Positions 16,824-26,131 are shown, numbered from the stretch's first letter. The stretch: 64,000 nt of DNA from Paenibacillus dendritiformis (GCF_021654795.1 NZ_AP025344.1:4030501-4094500); one strand, 5' to 3'. Program-made: numbers and translations. The notes: generated from the letters alone by a model not told the origin.

Positions 16824-17722
16824 TCAGGCGCTACCTCCTTTTCTAGTTTGGCAATCGTGCAGTATATGCCCAGAGCGGTATCGATCCCCGACGTGCGGCC
16901 CGTGCCGATTAGCGACCACACGGCTCTGGCCGCATCGGTTGGCTCCTCGCTGCAAAGCGCATTCAGCACCTCCAGAATGCGGCTTCCGAATTGTCCGCTC
17001 GCAGCGTAATGCAGATACTCCCGGCTAACATCGGTCGTCAGATCCGGATGCCGCTCCAAGCGCTCAGCCAGCCGGGGCAGAATGACAGCAGATATTTGGC
17101 CGGTATACATCCCGGCGCCCAGGGCGCCGATCAAAAAGTCATCGCCTGCCGGCGTCAGCCCCGCGCCGTAACCGATCAGGGGCCGGACGGCCCGCCACTG
17201 GAGAGACGGATCGCAGCAGCCAAGGTATGTCCGGCAGGCAATCAAGGCCTCCCCCAACACCGTTCGATCGTTTTTTTTGCGCAAAATGTCCATGATCTCA
17301 CCGGCGCTCATCCCAAATCCCGTAATCCCGGAATACATGCCCAGCAAGGCAGCGAACCGCCGGAAATTCGCGGACCGTATTCCGGGGGCTCCCGGTGAGC
17401 GGCTCATCATGCTGCAGTATGCCGAAGCGTTGTCCAGACGCACGGCGATGTTCCGTTCGCCCAGCCATAACGCGCCTTGACGGAACTCCGCAGCCATTCT
17501 GTCGCCGGGACGAATCCGGCTAGCGATGTGCCTGACGGAATCGCGGTCGACATGAACGGCAAAGGGCAAATATCCATTCTGCCCGGTACCTATAAATAAA
17601 AGCCGCCGCCCGACTCGAATGTTCATTCCGTTGCGAAAGCTGCTATGTACCGTTCCGCAGCCGTTCTCCCGGATAAGCCCGGGGATATTCGAGCTGTATG
17701 CCTCCCCTTGGACGACGAGCAT
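16820..17722 (-). CDS. allH: DUF2877 protein, AllH-like subunit of oxamate carbamoyltransferase
   Basis: A 300-residue protein with the DUF2877 signature GYGAGLTPAGDDFLIGALGAG near residues 180-205 and the C-terminal GRTSGIDTALGI. In E. coli the DUF2877 protein YlbF (AllH) is needed with FdrA (AllF) and YlbE (AllG) for oxamate carbamoyltransferase activity in anaerobic allantoin breakdown. The exact chemistry of each subunit is not settled. Here the gene order F-G-H-carbamate kinase is conserved. The start lies 3 nt after the allG stop with only a weak ribosome site, so translation is probably coupled. It overlaps the carbamate kinase start by 4 nt. Confidence 0.85.
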   Translation of the reverse strand: MLVVQGEAYSSNIPGLIRENGCGTVHSSFRNGMNIRVGRRLLFIGTGQNGYLPFAVHVDRDSVRHIASRIRPGDRMAAEFRQGALWLGERNIAVRLDNASAYCSMMSRSPGAPGIRSANFRRFAALLGMYSGITGFGMSAGEIMDILRKKNDRTVLGEALIACRTYLGCCDPSLQWRAVRPLIGYGAGLTPAGDDFLIGALGAGMYTGQISAVILPRLAERLERHPDLTTDVSREYLHYAASGQFGSRILEVLNALCSEEPTDAARAVWSLIGTGRTSGIDTALGIYCTIAKLEKEVAPE

Positions 17723-17725
17723 AGG

Positions 17726-18985
17726 TCAGTCTGCAATGCCCATAGCTTCAGCCAGAGCGATCAGCGCCTTCTCGAAGCAGGCGAGCGGCGCATTGACCGT
17801 GCCGGCCCCAACCTGACCGATCCCCGGTTCTTTATGGGCGATGCCCGTATTTATGACCGGCGTGATCCCCGTTTCAATCACTTTGCGGATGTCGATGCCC
17901 AGGCAGATTCCTTGAAAGTTCCATGTAGGGACGGTGAGATTGCTGTTCCGGTCGAAGCAGATTTCCGCCATTTCATTGCTGATCGCCAAGGCGTCATCGA
18001 AGCCGCCGGCGCCGACGAAGCGGGTGACCCCCGGTGCGGCGATCATAGCCATGGCGCCGACCCCGAACGTCTCCGTGATGGCGCTGTCCCCAATATCCGG
18101 GTTGGCGTCCTCTTGCGAATAGCCGGTAAAGAACAATCCTTTCGGCGTATTGACCGGCGCGGTAAACCATTGATCGCCCAATCCGCTGACCCGTATGCCG
18201 AAATCCTTGCCGTTGCGGGTCATGGCGGTGACAATCGTGCCGGCTTGAATCGTGCGCGCGCCATCCATAACGGCCTTGCAGGACGCCATCATCACGTTGA
18301 GAAAGAATTGGTCGGTATCCGCCAAAAACTTGATAATTGTTCTTTTGTCCGTCTCGGGCACATCGGTCGCCAATAAGAGCGGCGCCAGTTCTTTGAGCAG
18401 CAGCAGCGAAGCGGCAATGTTGCGTTGATGAAATTCGTCGCCCATCGTAATCGCCTTGGCGACGACGACATTCAGATTGATGCCCCCGTCGGAAGCTTTC
18501 AGCGCTTTGGACATCCCGGGACCGAGGACGTCGCGAATCCAGCGGAGACGGCTGATCACTTCTTCACTATACGCGCCGAAGCGCAGCACCTTGCCGATCC
18601 CTTCATTCAGGTTGCAATAAGCGCGGTTGCCTTCCGTGCGGTTCTCTACCACGAGAACCGGCATATTGGCCGATGTAATGCCGCCCATCGGGCCGACAGC
18701 GTTGACGTGATGACAGGGGACGAATCGGATTGCCCCGCCTTCCAGCATTTTCTTCGCTTCCTCCTCTGTCGCGGCCCACCCTTCAAAGAGCAGCGCGCCG
18801 ATGCAGGAACCCTTCATCGGCCCGGTCATGTCCGGCCAATCGATAGGCGGCCCGGCATGAAGCAGCGTACGGCCGTTCAATTCGTCAATAACGGTGTTGG
18901 CAGGAACCACGTCGATCAGGAACGGCTGTGCGCCGGCTATTTTCTCGACTACCGCCCGGTTGGCTTCGTCAATCGTATGGTACAT
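17726..18985 (-). CDS. allG: DUF1116 protein, AllG-like subunit of oxamate carbamoyltransferase
   Basis: A 419-residue DUF1116 protein. Visible conserved segments are FVPCHHVNAVGPMGGITSANMPV, LNEGIGKVLRFGA, DTDQFFLNVMMASCKAVMD and the C-terminal NTGIAHKEPGIGQVGAGTV, in line with E. coli YlbE/AllG. It works with FdrA/AllF and AllH on oxalurate/oxamate and carbamoyl phosphate. A strong AAGGAG precedes the ATG at 18985, and the gene starts 22 nt after the fdrA stop. Cytoplasmic, with no membrane segment or signal. Full length for the family. Confidence 0.87.
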   Translation of the reverse strand: MYHTIDEANRAVVEKIAGAQPFLIDVVPANTVIDELNGRTLLHAGPPIDWPDMTGPMKGSCIGALLFEGWAATEEEAKKMLEGGAIRFVPCHHVNAVGPMGGITSANMPVLVVENRTEGNRAYCNLNEGIGKVLRFGAYSEEVISRLRWIRDVLGPGMSKALKASDGGINLNVVVAKAITMGDEFHQRNIAASLLLLKELAPLLLATDVPETDKRTIIKFLADTDQFFLNVMMASCKAVMDGARTIQAGTIVTAMTRNGKDFGIRVSGLGDQWFTAPVNTPKGLFFTGYSQEDANPDIGDSAITETFGVGAMAMIAAPGVTRFVGAGGFDDALAISNEMAEICFDRNSNLTVPTWNFQGICLGIDIRKVIETGITPVINTGIAHKEPGIGQVGAGTVNAPLACFEKALIALAEAMGIAD

Positions 18986-19007
18986 AGTACGTTCTCCTTA
19001 CATGTCG

Positions 19008-20762
19008 TTATTTTAATTTGGACAAAATATTAGCTAGCTTTTTATTGCCTCCCGCTGCCGGACGCCAGTCGAATTGAACGACTTTCCCTTCATACCGGTG
19101 GATCGTGTCCGCGAAGCTCGCCAGACCGAGATTGATTACGCGCGGCTTGCCGGACAACAGCTTGGCCGTCGCTTCCGGCACCGCAACCCCGTCGGGGGAA
19201 CCGTGCCGGACGCCCGCAGGCGAAGCGGAAAACGCCGGACTGGACGGCACCGATTTGCCGACGAGACGCAGCGCCCGCTTCACAGCCTGTACGTTGCTGT
19301 CCTCGACAAGTACGCCGGCCTCTTCCAGCTTTCGTCTTTGCTCCCCGTAATGTTGCGGATCTTGATCCGTCCCGCAGACAGAGCACACGAAGTATACGGT
19401 TCTGCCTTCCCCGGAAGCGCGAGCGACCGCGTTCCGAATCGAAGGAATCAGTTCCCCGGCCATATCTTCATGGGAACCGTAGCCTAGCACGACGTCGAAC
19501 AAAATAACCGCCGTCTCGCGATCTTGTGCCATCTTGCCGATGAATTCCTTGCGAGTAGACGGATCAATCATCGGATGAGGACGGCCTTTCGTGTAGATAT
19601 CGTCACCCAAGTCGATAATTTCATGTCCTTGATCTTTGAAAATATAGCCGTCCTCATGCTTCAGCGAAGCCGGGATGCCGAACGCCTCCCGCACGAGCAT
19701 GGCGGCTTCTGTCGCCAGCGTGCCTCCCGAATACAAGCCTTTAATATAGGACTGTCCGGACTGCAATGCATGGCCCCCTTCCGCGATCGTCTCCCGCGCG
19801 CCGGGGGATGAAGGCGTTCTCCCATAGGCGAGTTGAACGGCCATTGCCGCCGTGTCCTCCAAAGTGTAAGCATAATGAACGCTGCCTTCCGGCTCCAACG
19901 GCTTCTCTCCCGTGAAGATGGCAACGGACGGCTTGGACAGAGACTGCAGGAACGCCGTCACTTTTTTCTTGACCTCAGGGGCGGGAGGCTTCGAAATCAC
20001 GACGATCAATTCCGTATTCACATCCGCCTCCAACGCGGCAATGCCGTCCAGCATCGTCAAGGCCCCGATCGACTCGCTCAGGTCGCGGCCGCCCGTGCCG
20101 ATGGCATGGCTAACTCCGCCGCCCAACCGGTCGATAATGGTGGATACCTCCTGAATGCCGGTTCCGGATGCGCCGACGATACCGATTTTCCCCGGGCTGA
20201 TAACATTCGCGAACGCGATCGGAACTCCGGCCAATATCCCGGTCCCGCAGTCGGGTCCCATCACGAGCAGCCCTTTCTCTTTCGCTTTCCGTTTCAGCGC
20301 CAGCTCATCAGACTCGGGGACGTTGTCGCTAAAAATAAAAACGTGAAGCCCTTTGTCCAACGCTTTATGCGCCTCGTCCGCGACATATTCGCCCGGAATC
20401 GATAGAAGCGCCAGATTGGCCTCGGGCAGCAATCGCATGGCCCGATCCCACGTGCGGACTTTGTCATAATCGTTTTTAGCGCCGGAGAGCGCTTGATTTT
20501 TCAGAAAAGAATCGATTTCATTCAAGACTTCCGTCACTTTCTCCGTCTGCTCCGTATCGATTACGATGCAGATATCATTGGGCTTGGCCCGATCCAGCTC
20601 CGGCGTATACAATCCGGTATTGCGGAAGATATCCAGGTTGGCGGGGGTGCCCATCATGACCGAGATCCGGTTGATGCCTTCCATGGCGGACAGCTTGTTC
20701 GTAAGGAGCATTAAGCTGACCGAGTCTTGATACACGTTTTCTTTTATAATGGTTTTAAGCAC
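19008..20762 (-). CDS. allF: FdrA/AllF, acyl-CoA synthetase-like subunit of oxamate carbamoyltransferase
   Basis: A 584-residue FdrA family protein related to succinyl-CoA ligase subunits. The N-terminal half has a CoA-binding-like Rossmann region (VMGPDCGTGILAGVPIAFANV, GKIGIVGASGTGIQEVSTI near residue 195). The middle has a ligase-like GTGGRDLSESIGA and FTGEKPLEPEG. The C-terminus has ILFDVVLGYGSHEDMAGEL and RVINLGLASFADTI. The start is GTG (MLKTIIKENV) with GGGAGA 7 nt upstream. It lies between the transporter gene and allG. Some relatives are annotated as acyl-CoA synthetases, but the conserved neighbours argue for the carbamoyltransferase complex. Confidence 0.9.
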   Translation of the reverse strand: MLKTIIKENVYQDSVSLMLLTNKLSAMEGINRISVMMGTPANLDIFRNTGLYTPELDRAKPNDICIVIDTEQTEKVTEVLNEIDSFLKNQALSGAKNDYDKVRTWDRAMRLLPEANLALLSIPGEYVADEAHKALDKGLHVFIFSDNVPESDELALKRKAKEKGLLVMGPDCGTGILAGVPIAFANVISPGKIGIVGASGTGIQEVSTIIDRLGGGVSHAIGTGGRDLSESIGALTMLDGIAALEADVNTELIVVISKPPAPEVKKKVTAFLQSLSKPSVAIFTGEKPLEPEGSVHYAYTLEDTAAMAVQLAYGRTPSSPGARETIAEGGHALQSGQSYIKGLYSGGTLATEAAMLVREAFGIPASLKHEDGYIFKDQGHEIIDLGDDIYTKGRPHPMIDPSTRKEFIGKMAQDRETAVILFDVVLGYGSHEDMAGELIPSIRNAVARASGEGRTVYFVCSVCGTDQDPQHYGEQRRKLEEAGVLVEDSNVQAVKRALRLVGKSVPSSPAFSASPAGVRHGSPDGVAVPEATAKLLSGKPRVINLGLASFADTIHRYEGKVVQFDWRPAAGGNKKLANILSKLK

Positions 20763-20796
20763 GACAATCTCCCTTTCCTGATGCCGACCCGGATCG

Positions 20797-22056
20797 TTAG
20801 GCCGTTCTCGTTCTTCGTTTTTCTGTGGTAAAAATCATCGCGGCCAGACCGATAAACAGCAGAACCATGGCCAGGAAAAAACCGGACCGCATGCTGCCCG
20901 TCGTATCCACCAAATAACCCGTAATGTAAGGAGCGAGAATGGAGGAGCTCATGCCGATAAAATTATACAGACCGAACGCGGTGCTGTACGCTTCCTTAGG
21001 CGCGTTATCCGCTACAAAGGCGACGAGCACGGGGTCCAGCGCCAGCTTCCCGGTCAGACCGTAGACGATTAAGGCGAACATCATCGCGGCGTCGCTTTGC
21101 GTGTACACAACCAGATAGATGGACAGGGCGGCGATGGGCACCAAAATAAAAACCAGGGGTTTCCGTCTTCCAAACTTATCGGATAAATACCCGAAGAACA
21201 GAGCTCCGGGAATCGACGCCCATGGAACGAGCGAAGAGATGAAGCCGACATCGCTGCCCTGATAGCCCCGCTCGGTCTGCAAATACTGCGGGAGCCAGGT
21301 GAGAATCGCGAAAAATCCGTAAAGCGAGCAGAATACCATGATGAACGTGAGCGAAAGGTTCCGGTTCTTGAACAACGAAAACATGGATATCTTTCGCGTC
21401 CCGCCCTGATTCGTGTCCGCTCCCCGAGCTTCCACATTAAACTTCCGAGGCTTCTCCTTGATCACGAACCAGATCAAGAGAGCGGTGATGATCGTCGGAA
21501 TGGCCATAATGTAGAACGGAATTCTCCAGTTCAAACCATTCTCCAGCGTTAACGTGCTGGCTGTGATGTAGCCAAGCGAAATGCCGATTGCCTGGCCGCT
21601 GTTAATGACCGCGGTTCCAACCGTACGCACTTTTTCGGGAATGGCTTCGGACGACAACGCATATTGCGGACCGTAATACGTCCCTTCGCCCACCCCGGTG
21701 ATGATTCGGGCAAGGAGAAGCATGAAGAAGGAATTGACGATCCCGGTAAAAGCGGTAGCGAGGCCGAACAGAATATACCCGGGAACAAGAACGTTCTTGC
21801 GTCCCAGCCGATCGCCAAGCGTTCCCGCCGGAATCTGCAAAATCGCATAGGCGAGAAAAAACACACTGTTGATCAAACCGAGCTGCGCATTGTTGATCCC
21901 GAATTCTTGCGCCAGAATCGGCATAACCGGATTGAGTATGGTGCGGTCGGCATACATGAATACCCAGCCGAGCGTAAATACGAGAATAACCTTCCAGTAG
22001 TAAGGCATTCTAGCCTTTGGAGACGATTTGAACGGTTTCTCCAATGTTTCTTCCAT
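20797..22056 (-). CDS. Major facilitator superfamily transporter, probable carboxylate importer of the all operon
   Basis: A 419-residue MFS protein with about twelve hydrophobic helices. The loop 2-3 motif is GTLGDRLGRKNVLVPGY, the matching C-terminal half motif is GYLSDKFGRRKPL, and the N-terminus is ADRTILNPVMPILAQ. The pattern resembles the anion:cation symporter group that carries organic acids. As first gene of the unit leading to fdrA-allG-allH-carbamate kinase, it probably imports the substrate, perhaps oxalurate, allantoate or another carbamoylated acid. That is inference. GAGGGA lies 8 nt before the ATG. The C-terminus is a short basic tail (TTEKRRTRTA). Confidence 0.87.
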   Translation of the reverse strand: MEETLEKPFKSSPKARMPYYWKVILVFTLGWVFMYADRTILNPVMPILAQEFGINNAQLGLINSVFFLAYAILQIPAGTLGDRLGRKNVLVPGYILFGLATAFTGIVNSFFMLLLARIITGVGEGTYYGPQYALSSEAIPEKVRTVGTAVINSGQAIGISLGYITASTLTLENGLNWRIPFYIMAIPTIITALLIWFVIKEKPRKFNVEARGADTNQGGTRKISMFSLFKNRNLSLTFIMVFCSLYGFFAILTWLPQYLQTERGYQGSDVGFISSLVPWASIPGALFFGYLSDKFGRRKPLVFILVPIAALSIYLVVYTQSDAAMMFALIVYGLTGKLALDPVLVAFVADNAPKEAYSTAFGLYNFIGMSSSILAPYITGYLVDTTGSMRSGFFLAMVLLFIGLAAMIFTTEKRRTRTA

Positions 22057-22210
22057 TTTGCAGTTCCCTCATTTCGTGGAGTCAGTAATCATATCATTTG
22101 CAGATACGGGAACGATATTCTTTCATTCCAGCCTACTTGCGCGATTCTCAATCCCAAGATGTGAACGGAGTCGCGCTAAGCTCAAAGCTGTGAAAGGATA
22201 TGCACAATAA

Positions 22211-22258
22211 ACAGCCCGGAGCCGACGGCAATAACCATTGCCGAAAGTTCCGGGCTGT
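22211..22258 (-). terminator. Terminator downstream of the sugar-binding protein gene
   Basis: Nested inverted repeat: outer arms ACAGCCCGGA/TCCGGGCTGT, inner arms CGGCAAT/ATTGCCG around AACC. It lies about 50 nt after the leftward substrate-binding protein gene and is followed leftward by TTTATT. It separates that operon from the all operon promoter region. The 150 bp up to the transporter start show no recognisable operator. Confidence 0.7.
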
Positions 22259-22306
22259 ATTGGATTTGTAAATTAATATGCGGGGTGCAAGCAAGCTCCA
22301 GCAGAC

Positions 22307-23683
22307 TTACTGCTCGGCCGACCATTTCACCGCTTCCGCCTGCAAATCGGACAGCAGCTTGCCGATGTCGGTCGGATTGCCGTTCGCGGCCTGGCTGATG
22401 AAGCCGTTGATGACCGGAACCATGCGGGTATTATAGAACGGGTTCGCTTCATCAATCAGATTTTTACGCGCGATGCCGGCCAGCTCCATCGCCTTCGAGG
22501 TATAGACATCCTTCTCATCGACGAAGTCCGCTTTTTTCAAGGTCGGCGTCGCCAGCCCGTTCTCATACAGATGTCTCTGCATGTCATAGCTGGTCAGGAA
22601 CTTCATCACTTCCCACGCCGCCTTCTCATCCTTCACGTTCTTCGCCATGACGAACGGGTCTACCGCCACCCAGCCTTCCCCGTTCGGCCCCATATTGAGA
22701 ACCGGAACGAAGCGATCGACCAGCTCCGCCTTGCCTGAGCTGCGGTATTCATTGAAGGCCGCTCCGCCCGAGGAATCGATGGCAATCGCGATATTGTTGT
22801 CCTCGAGCCCGAAATTCTCGGCGCCCTGCCCATTGATGAAGGCCTTCGGCGCCAGCGGCGCCGCCTCCCTGAACCATTCGAAAACTTTGGTCATTTCCGG
22901 GGTATTCAGATTCCATTTCAGATCCCGCAGATTATCGAGGCTGCCTTCCACCCCATTGACATTATACGCATAGGAGAGCGAGACGAACGCCGATTGATTC
23001 AGGCTGTTGCCGCTGAACCAGAGGCCGTAGTTCTGCTTGCCGGTCTTCGGGTTGGTTCCCGTCATTTTCTTCGCCTTCTCCAGAATTTCCTCCGGCGTCG
23101 GATTCGCGGACAGCGGCTCTACGCCCCAATCCTCGAATATCTGTTTGTCGTAGACAATCATCCGCTTGCCGAGAATCACCGGAATGCCGAACTGCTTCTT
23201 CCCGTCGAGAGAACGGACGCTATAGGAATTTTTAAATACGCCCTCCAAATAAATGCCTGGATCGAAGCCGCTGTCAGCGGCGATCAGATCATCCAGATCC
23301 CGCAGCAGCCCCTGCTGGTAAAACTGATTCGCATAAGCTCCGCCCGTATAGAGCAGATCGGCATCGTTGGAGAGCAGCATCGCCTTTTGCTTCGCCAAGG
23401 CGTTCTCCCACGGAATCTGGGTCACCCTCAGCTCGATATTCGGATACATCTTCTTAAATGTATCTTGAATGAACGGATTGAACCCGACGGTCTTGCGCCC
23501 GGTCAAGGTATCGACTCCGTTCTCCATCTGCCAGCCGGCAAGCGCGATTCGCACCGTGCCTTTCATGTCCGACACCTTCTCATATGTCTTCGCCGGCGCC
23601 CCGCCGGACGAGCCGCCTCCGGAGCAGGCGCTCAACACGAGCGCCAGCGACAGCGCGAGACAGATCCAGACCGATCTCTTCAT
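22307..23683 (-). CDS. Sugar ABC transporter substrate-binding lipoprotein
   Basis: Extracellular solute-binding protein family 1 lipoprotein, 458 residues. The signal peptide MKRSVWICLALSLALVL is followed by lipobox LSAC, then a Ser/Gly-rich linker. The mature part has the CUT1 pattern: VRIALAGWQMENG, IELRVTQIPWENALAKQKAM, DLLYTGGAYANQFYQQGLL, KAAWEVMKFLTS. The ATG at 23683 has GGGAGG 9 nt upstream. An in-frame start at 23755 would bury the signal peptide and is less likely. It is the last gene of a unit with two MalF/MalG-type permeases, which is an unusual order. No ATPase gene is present, as is common for CUT1 systems sharing MsmX. The ligand is unknown. Confidence 0.92.
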   Translation of the reverse strand: MKRSVWICLALSLALVLSACSGGGSSGGAPAKTYEKVSDMKGTVRIALAGWQMENGVDTLTGRKTVGFNPFIQDTFKKMYPNIELRVTQIPWENALAKQKAMLLSNDADLLYTGGAYANQFYQQGLLRDLDDLIAADSGFDPGIYLEGVFKNSYSVRSLDGKKQFGIPVILGKRMIVYDKQIFEDWGVEPLSANPTPEEILEKAKKMTGTNPKTGKQNYGLWFSGNSLNQSAFVSLSYAYNVNGVEGSLDNLRDLKWNLNTPEMTKVFEWFREAAPLAPKAFINGQGAENFGLEDNNIAIAIDSSGGAAFNEYRSSGKAELVDRFVPVLNMGPNGEGWVAVDPFVMAKNVKDEKAAWEVMKFLTSYDMQRHLYENGLATPTLKKADFVDEKDVYTSKAMELAGIARKNLIDEANPFYNTRMVPVINGFISQAANGNPTDIGKLLSDLQAEAVKWSAEQ

Positions 23684-23808
23684 ACCGCCCAACCTCCCCG
23701 TTGTGTAATGCGGCGCGGAGATGGAAGCCCGCGCCTCTGCTCTTTCCTTTTCCATTTAAGTGCCCTTCCAGCGAAAGAACTTGACGCCCAATCCGGTTCC
23801 CCGCAACG

Positions 23809-24702
23809 CTACTGCTTGATGCCTGTCAGCGCGATGCTCTCTACGATATACCGCTGCAAAAACAGGTAAAGAACAAGCACCGGCAGCAGGCTTACCGTCG
23901 TCGCGGCCATAATGATCGCCGGCATCCGGTTCAAGCCTTGGTTATAGGTAAACATCGCGAGGCCGAGCTGGATCGTATATTTGGCGGCATCGCTCAAGAC
24001 GAGCAGCGGCCAGAGCAGATCGTTCCATACCCCGAGAAATTGCAAAATGACGATCGTTGCCACAATCGGCGTGCACAGCGGGAAGTAGACGCGCCAGAAT
24101 ACCCGCCATTCATTCGCGCCGTCGATAATCGCCGCCTCCCGCAGCGTTCCCGGCAATTGATCCATGAATTGCTTCGCGAGGAACGTGCCGAACGCGTAAT
24201 TCAAGGCCGGCAAATAGAAGGCCCAGTACGTATCAAGGAGGCCCAGCTTGTTGAACAGCAAATATTGCGGGATCATCGTCATCTCGAACGGGATCATCAT
24301 CGTGCTGAGCGCCAGCACGAGCACGGCCCCCGCCCCGCGGAAGCGAATCTTCGAGAGCGCGTAGCCGGACAGCAGCGCCGACAGCAGACTGACAGCGATG
24401 ACGCCGCCCGCCACGAGGATGGAATTAAAAATGTACTTGAGCATATCGATATTAAGAAACGCGACTTCGAAAGTGCGGATCGAAAATTCGCGCGGGACAA
24501 GCCGGGGCGGGAACGGAATATTCAGCCTGGCCCCCCAGTCGAAGCTCGTAATCAGCATCCACAGGAACGGCACGATCATGACAATCGAGCCGACCGACAG
24601 CGCCGCGGCGATCAGGGCGCGCCCCGCGCGGCGGCTGCGCCGCATGGACGGGAGCGGATTCGCCGGGCCGTCCGGGACGGCCGGATTCCCTATTGATGGC
24701 AT
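23809..24702 (-). CDS. Sugar ABC transporter permease, MalG type
   Basis: A 297-residue inner-membrane permease with six hydrophobic helices after a long cytoplasmic N-terminus. The EAA loop that docks the ATPase is EAAIIDGANEWRVFWRVYFPL near residue 205. The C-terminus ends ALTGIKQ, typical of MalG-type subunits. The start at 24702 (MPSIGNPAVP) has GGGAGG 7 nt upstream, better than ATG 24720. It pairs with the MalF-type permease encoded upstream across a 500-bp repeat-filled gap, and with the lipoprotein encoded 125 nt downstream. Confidence 0.9.
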   Translation of the reverse strand: MPSIGNPAVPDGPANPLPSMRRSRRAGRALIAAALSVGSIVMIVPFLWMLITSFDWGARLNIPFPPRLVPREFSIRTFEVAFLNIDMLKYIFNSILVAGGVIAVSLLSALLSGYALSKIRFRGAGAVLVLALSTMMIPFEMTMIPQYLLFNKLGLLDTYWAFYLPALNYAFGTFLAKQFMDQLPGTLREAAIIDGANEWRVFWRVYFPLCTPIVATIVILQFLGVWNDLLWPLLVLSDAAKYTIQLGLAMFTYNQGLNRMPAIIMAATTVSLLPVLVLYLFLQRYIVESIALTGIKQ

Positions 24703-24753
24703 AAGGCTGCCTCCCTTCAAGTGCGTATTGGGCTTCCTTTACGAGTAATGTTG

Positions 24754-25202
24754 GTGAACGCAAGATTCGATGCCGAGATTGCTTCTTGGTTCTCTTCGTG
24801 ATCAAAAGCGGCTTTTTGAACTTCCTCTTCTAGGCGGCTTCAAAAAGGCCGGTTTTTCAGCACCGAGAAGGTTGCGAGAACCTGAAGAAGGAGGCGCGCA
24901 GTGTAGGCGAAACCTACATGAGCACCGGACTTCGAGGGTGAACGCAAGATTCGTTGCCGAGATTGCTTCTTGGTTCTCTTCGTGATCAAAAGCGGCTTTT
25001 TGAACTTCCTCTTCTAGGCGGTGTTCAAAAAGGCCGGTTTTTCAGCACCGAGAAGGTTGCGAGAACCTGAAGAAGGAGGCGCGCAGTGTAGGCGAAACCT
25101 ACATGAGCACCGGACTTCGAGGGTGAACGCAAGATTCGTTGCCGAGATTGCTTCTTGGTTCTCTTCGTGATCAAAAGCGGCTTTTTGAACTTCCTCTTCT
25201 AG
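24754..25202 (-). repeat. Tandem 184/185-bp intergenic repeat, two full copies and one partial, between the two permease genes
   Basis: Copy 1 is 24754-24937, copy 2 is 24938-25122, and a third partial copy is 25123-25202. Copies are nearly identical, with changes such as GATG/GTTG near the start and GGCGGCTTC/GGCGGTGTTC in the middle. Each unit contains an inverted repeat GGCTTTTTGAAC / GTTCAAAAAGGCC and smaller hairpins GTAGG-CGAAA-CCTAC and AGGTT-CTCGC-AACCT. The third copy ends exactly at the TAG of the upstream permease gene (stop at 25199-25201), so the repeat provides or abuts that stop. I recognise no transposase. The sequence resembles multi-copy intergenic elements of Paenibacillus genomes, an impression I cannot check here. 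Confidence 0.85.
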
Positions 25203-26131
25203 TCGACATCATGCCGGCGGTTGGTGCGGAGAATCAGCCCCGTCAAAATAAGGATGACGAGAAAGAGCAAGTACGAGGCGGCCGTCGCCAGCCCCATCTG
25301 ATGCCCGATGAAGGCCGTGCGGTAAATATAGAGAACCGAGGTCAGCAGCGTGCCGTCCGGATTGCCCGCCGTGCCGCCGATGAGCCATACATCGGTGAAG
25401 CGCTTCATGCTGCCTATCGTCCCCATGACGACCATGAACACGAAGACGGGACGAAGATACGGGATCGTGATATAGAGCCATTTGCGCAAGCCGTTCGCTC
25501 CATCGACCTCCGCCGCCTCGTACAAGTCGCGCGGCACGCTCTGCAGTGCGGCGAGGAAAATAATCGTGTTGTATCCGAGAGCCCCCCACATGCTCATCAG
25601 GACGATGCTGAACCGGGAAAAGGCCGGGTCGGTGAACCAGCCGACCGGTCCCAATCCGATCGGGGCGAGGACGAAATTAAGCAGTCCCTCTTCTCCCGGA
25701 TAGAACAGGAAAGAGAACAGGATGCTCGTCGCTACCGCAGACACGACATTGGGAAGGAAGAACACGCTCTTGAAAAAGTTTTTGCCTCCCGTCCACGGCA
25801 GGCTGTTGATTAAGCTCGCCAGCACAAAGGAAGAGATGATGCCGAGGACGACGGACAGCAACCCCATAAACAGCGTGTTGTAGAGCGACTGCCAGAACAC
25901 CGGATCCGTCAATACGATCCGGTAATTGTGCACTCCATTGAAGCGGCCCTCGATTCCGTTCGTATGCTGGAAGCTCATATAAAGCGCAGCCAGAATCGGA
26001 TACAAGGAGAAGGCCAGCACGCCGACAAGCAGCGGCGCGGCAAATAAATATCCTGTTGCGTCTTTACGGCTCCATTTGCTTCGGGAGGCCGGACCTTGGC
26101 GACGGAAAGCGGAGTTCGCGTTCAGAGACAT
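25199..26131 (-). CDS. Sugar ABC transporter permease, MalF type
   Basis: A 310-residue membrane permease with six hydrophobic helices. The first helix is YLFAAPLLVGVLAFSLYPIL and the EAA loop is EAAEVDGANGLRKWLYITIPYL near residue 215. The C-terminal end is ILTGLILRTNRRHDVD. The start at 26131 (MSLNANSAFRR) has GGGGTG 6 nt upstream. It is the promoter-proximal gene of the unit, divergent from the AraC regulator. Its stop codon touches the 185-bp tandem repeat, so sequence 3' of the reading frame is repeat rather than native spacer. Confidence 0.9.
   Translation of the reverse strand: MSLNANSAFRRQGPASRSKWSRKDATGYLFAAPLLVGVLAFSLYPILAALYMSFQHTNGIEGRFNGVHNYRIVLTDPVFWQSLYNTLFMGLLSVVLGIISSFVLASLINSLPWTGGKNFFKSVFFLPNVVSAVATSILFSFLFYPGEEGLLNFVLAPIGLGPVGWFTDPAFSRFSIVLMSMWGALGYNTIIFLAALQSVPRDLYEAAEVDGANGLRKWLYITIPYLRPVFVFMVVMGTIGSMKRFTDVWLIGGTAGNPDGTLLTSVLYIYRTAFIGHQMGLATAASYLLFLVILILTGLILRTNRRHDVD

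Noticed and set aside
24754..25202. CRISPR array
   Set aside because: The repeats are about 185 bp and head to tail without spacers, so this is a tandem intergenic repeat.
24770..25813. Repeated peptide MPRLLLGSLRDQKRLFELPLL in two rightward frames
   Set aside because: It comes from the 185-bp DNA repeat. The frame is not maintained between copies, so it is not a protein repeat.
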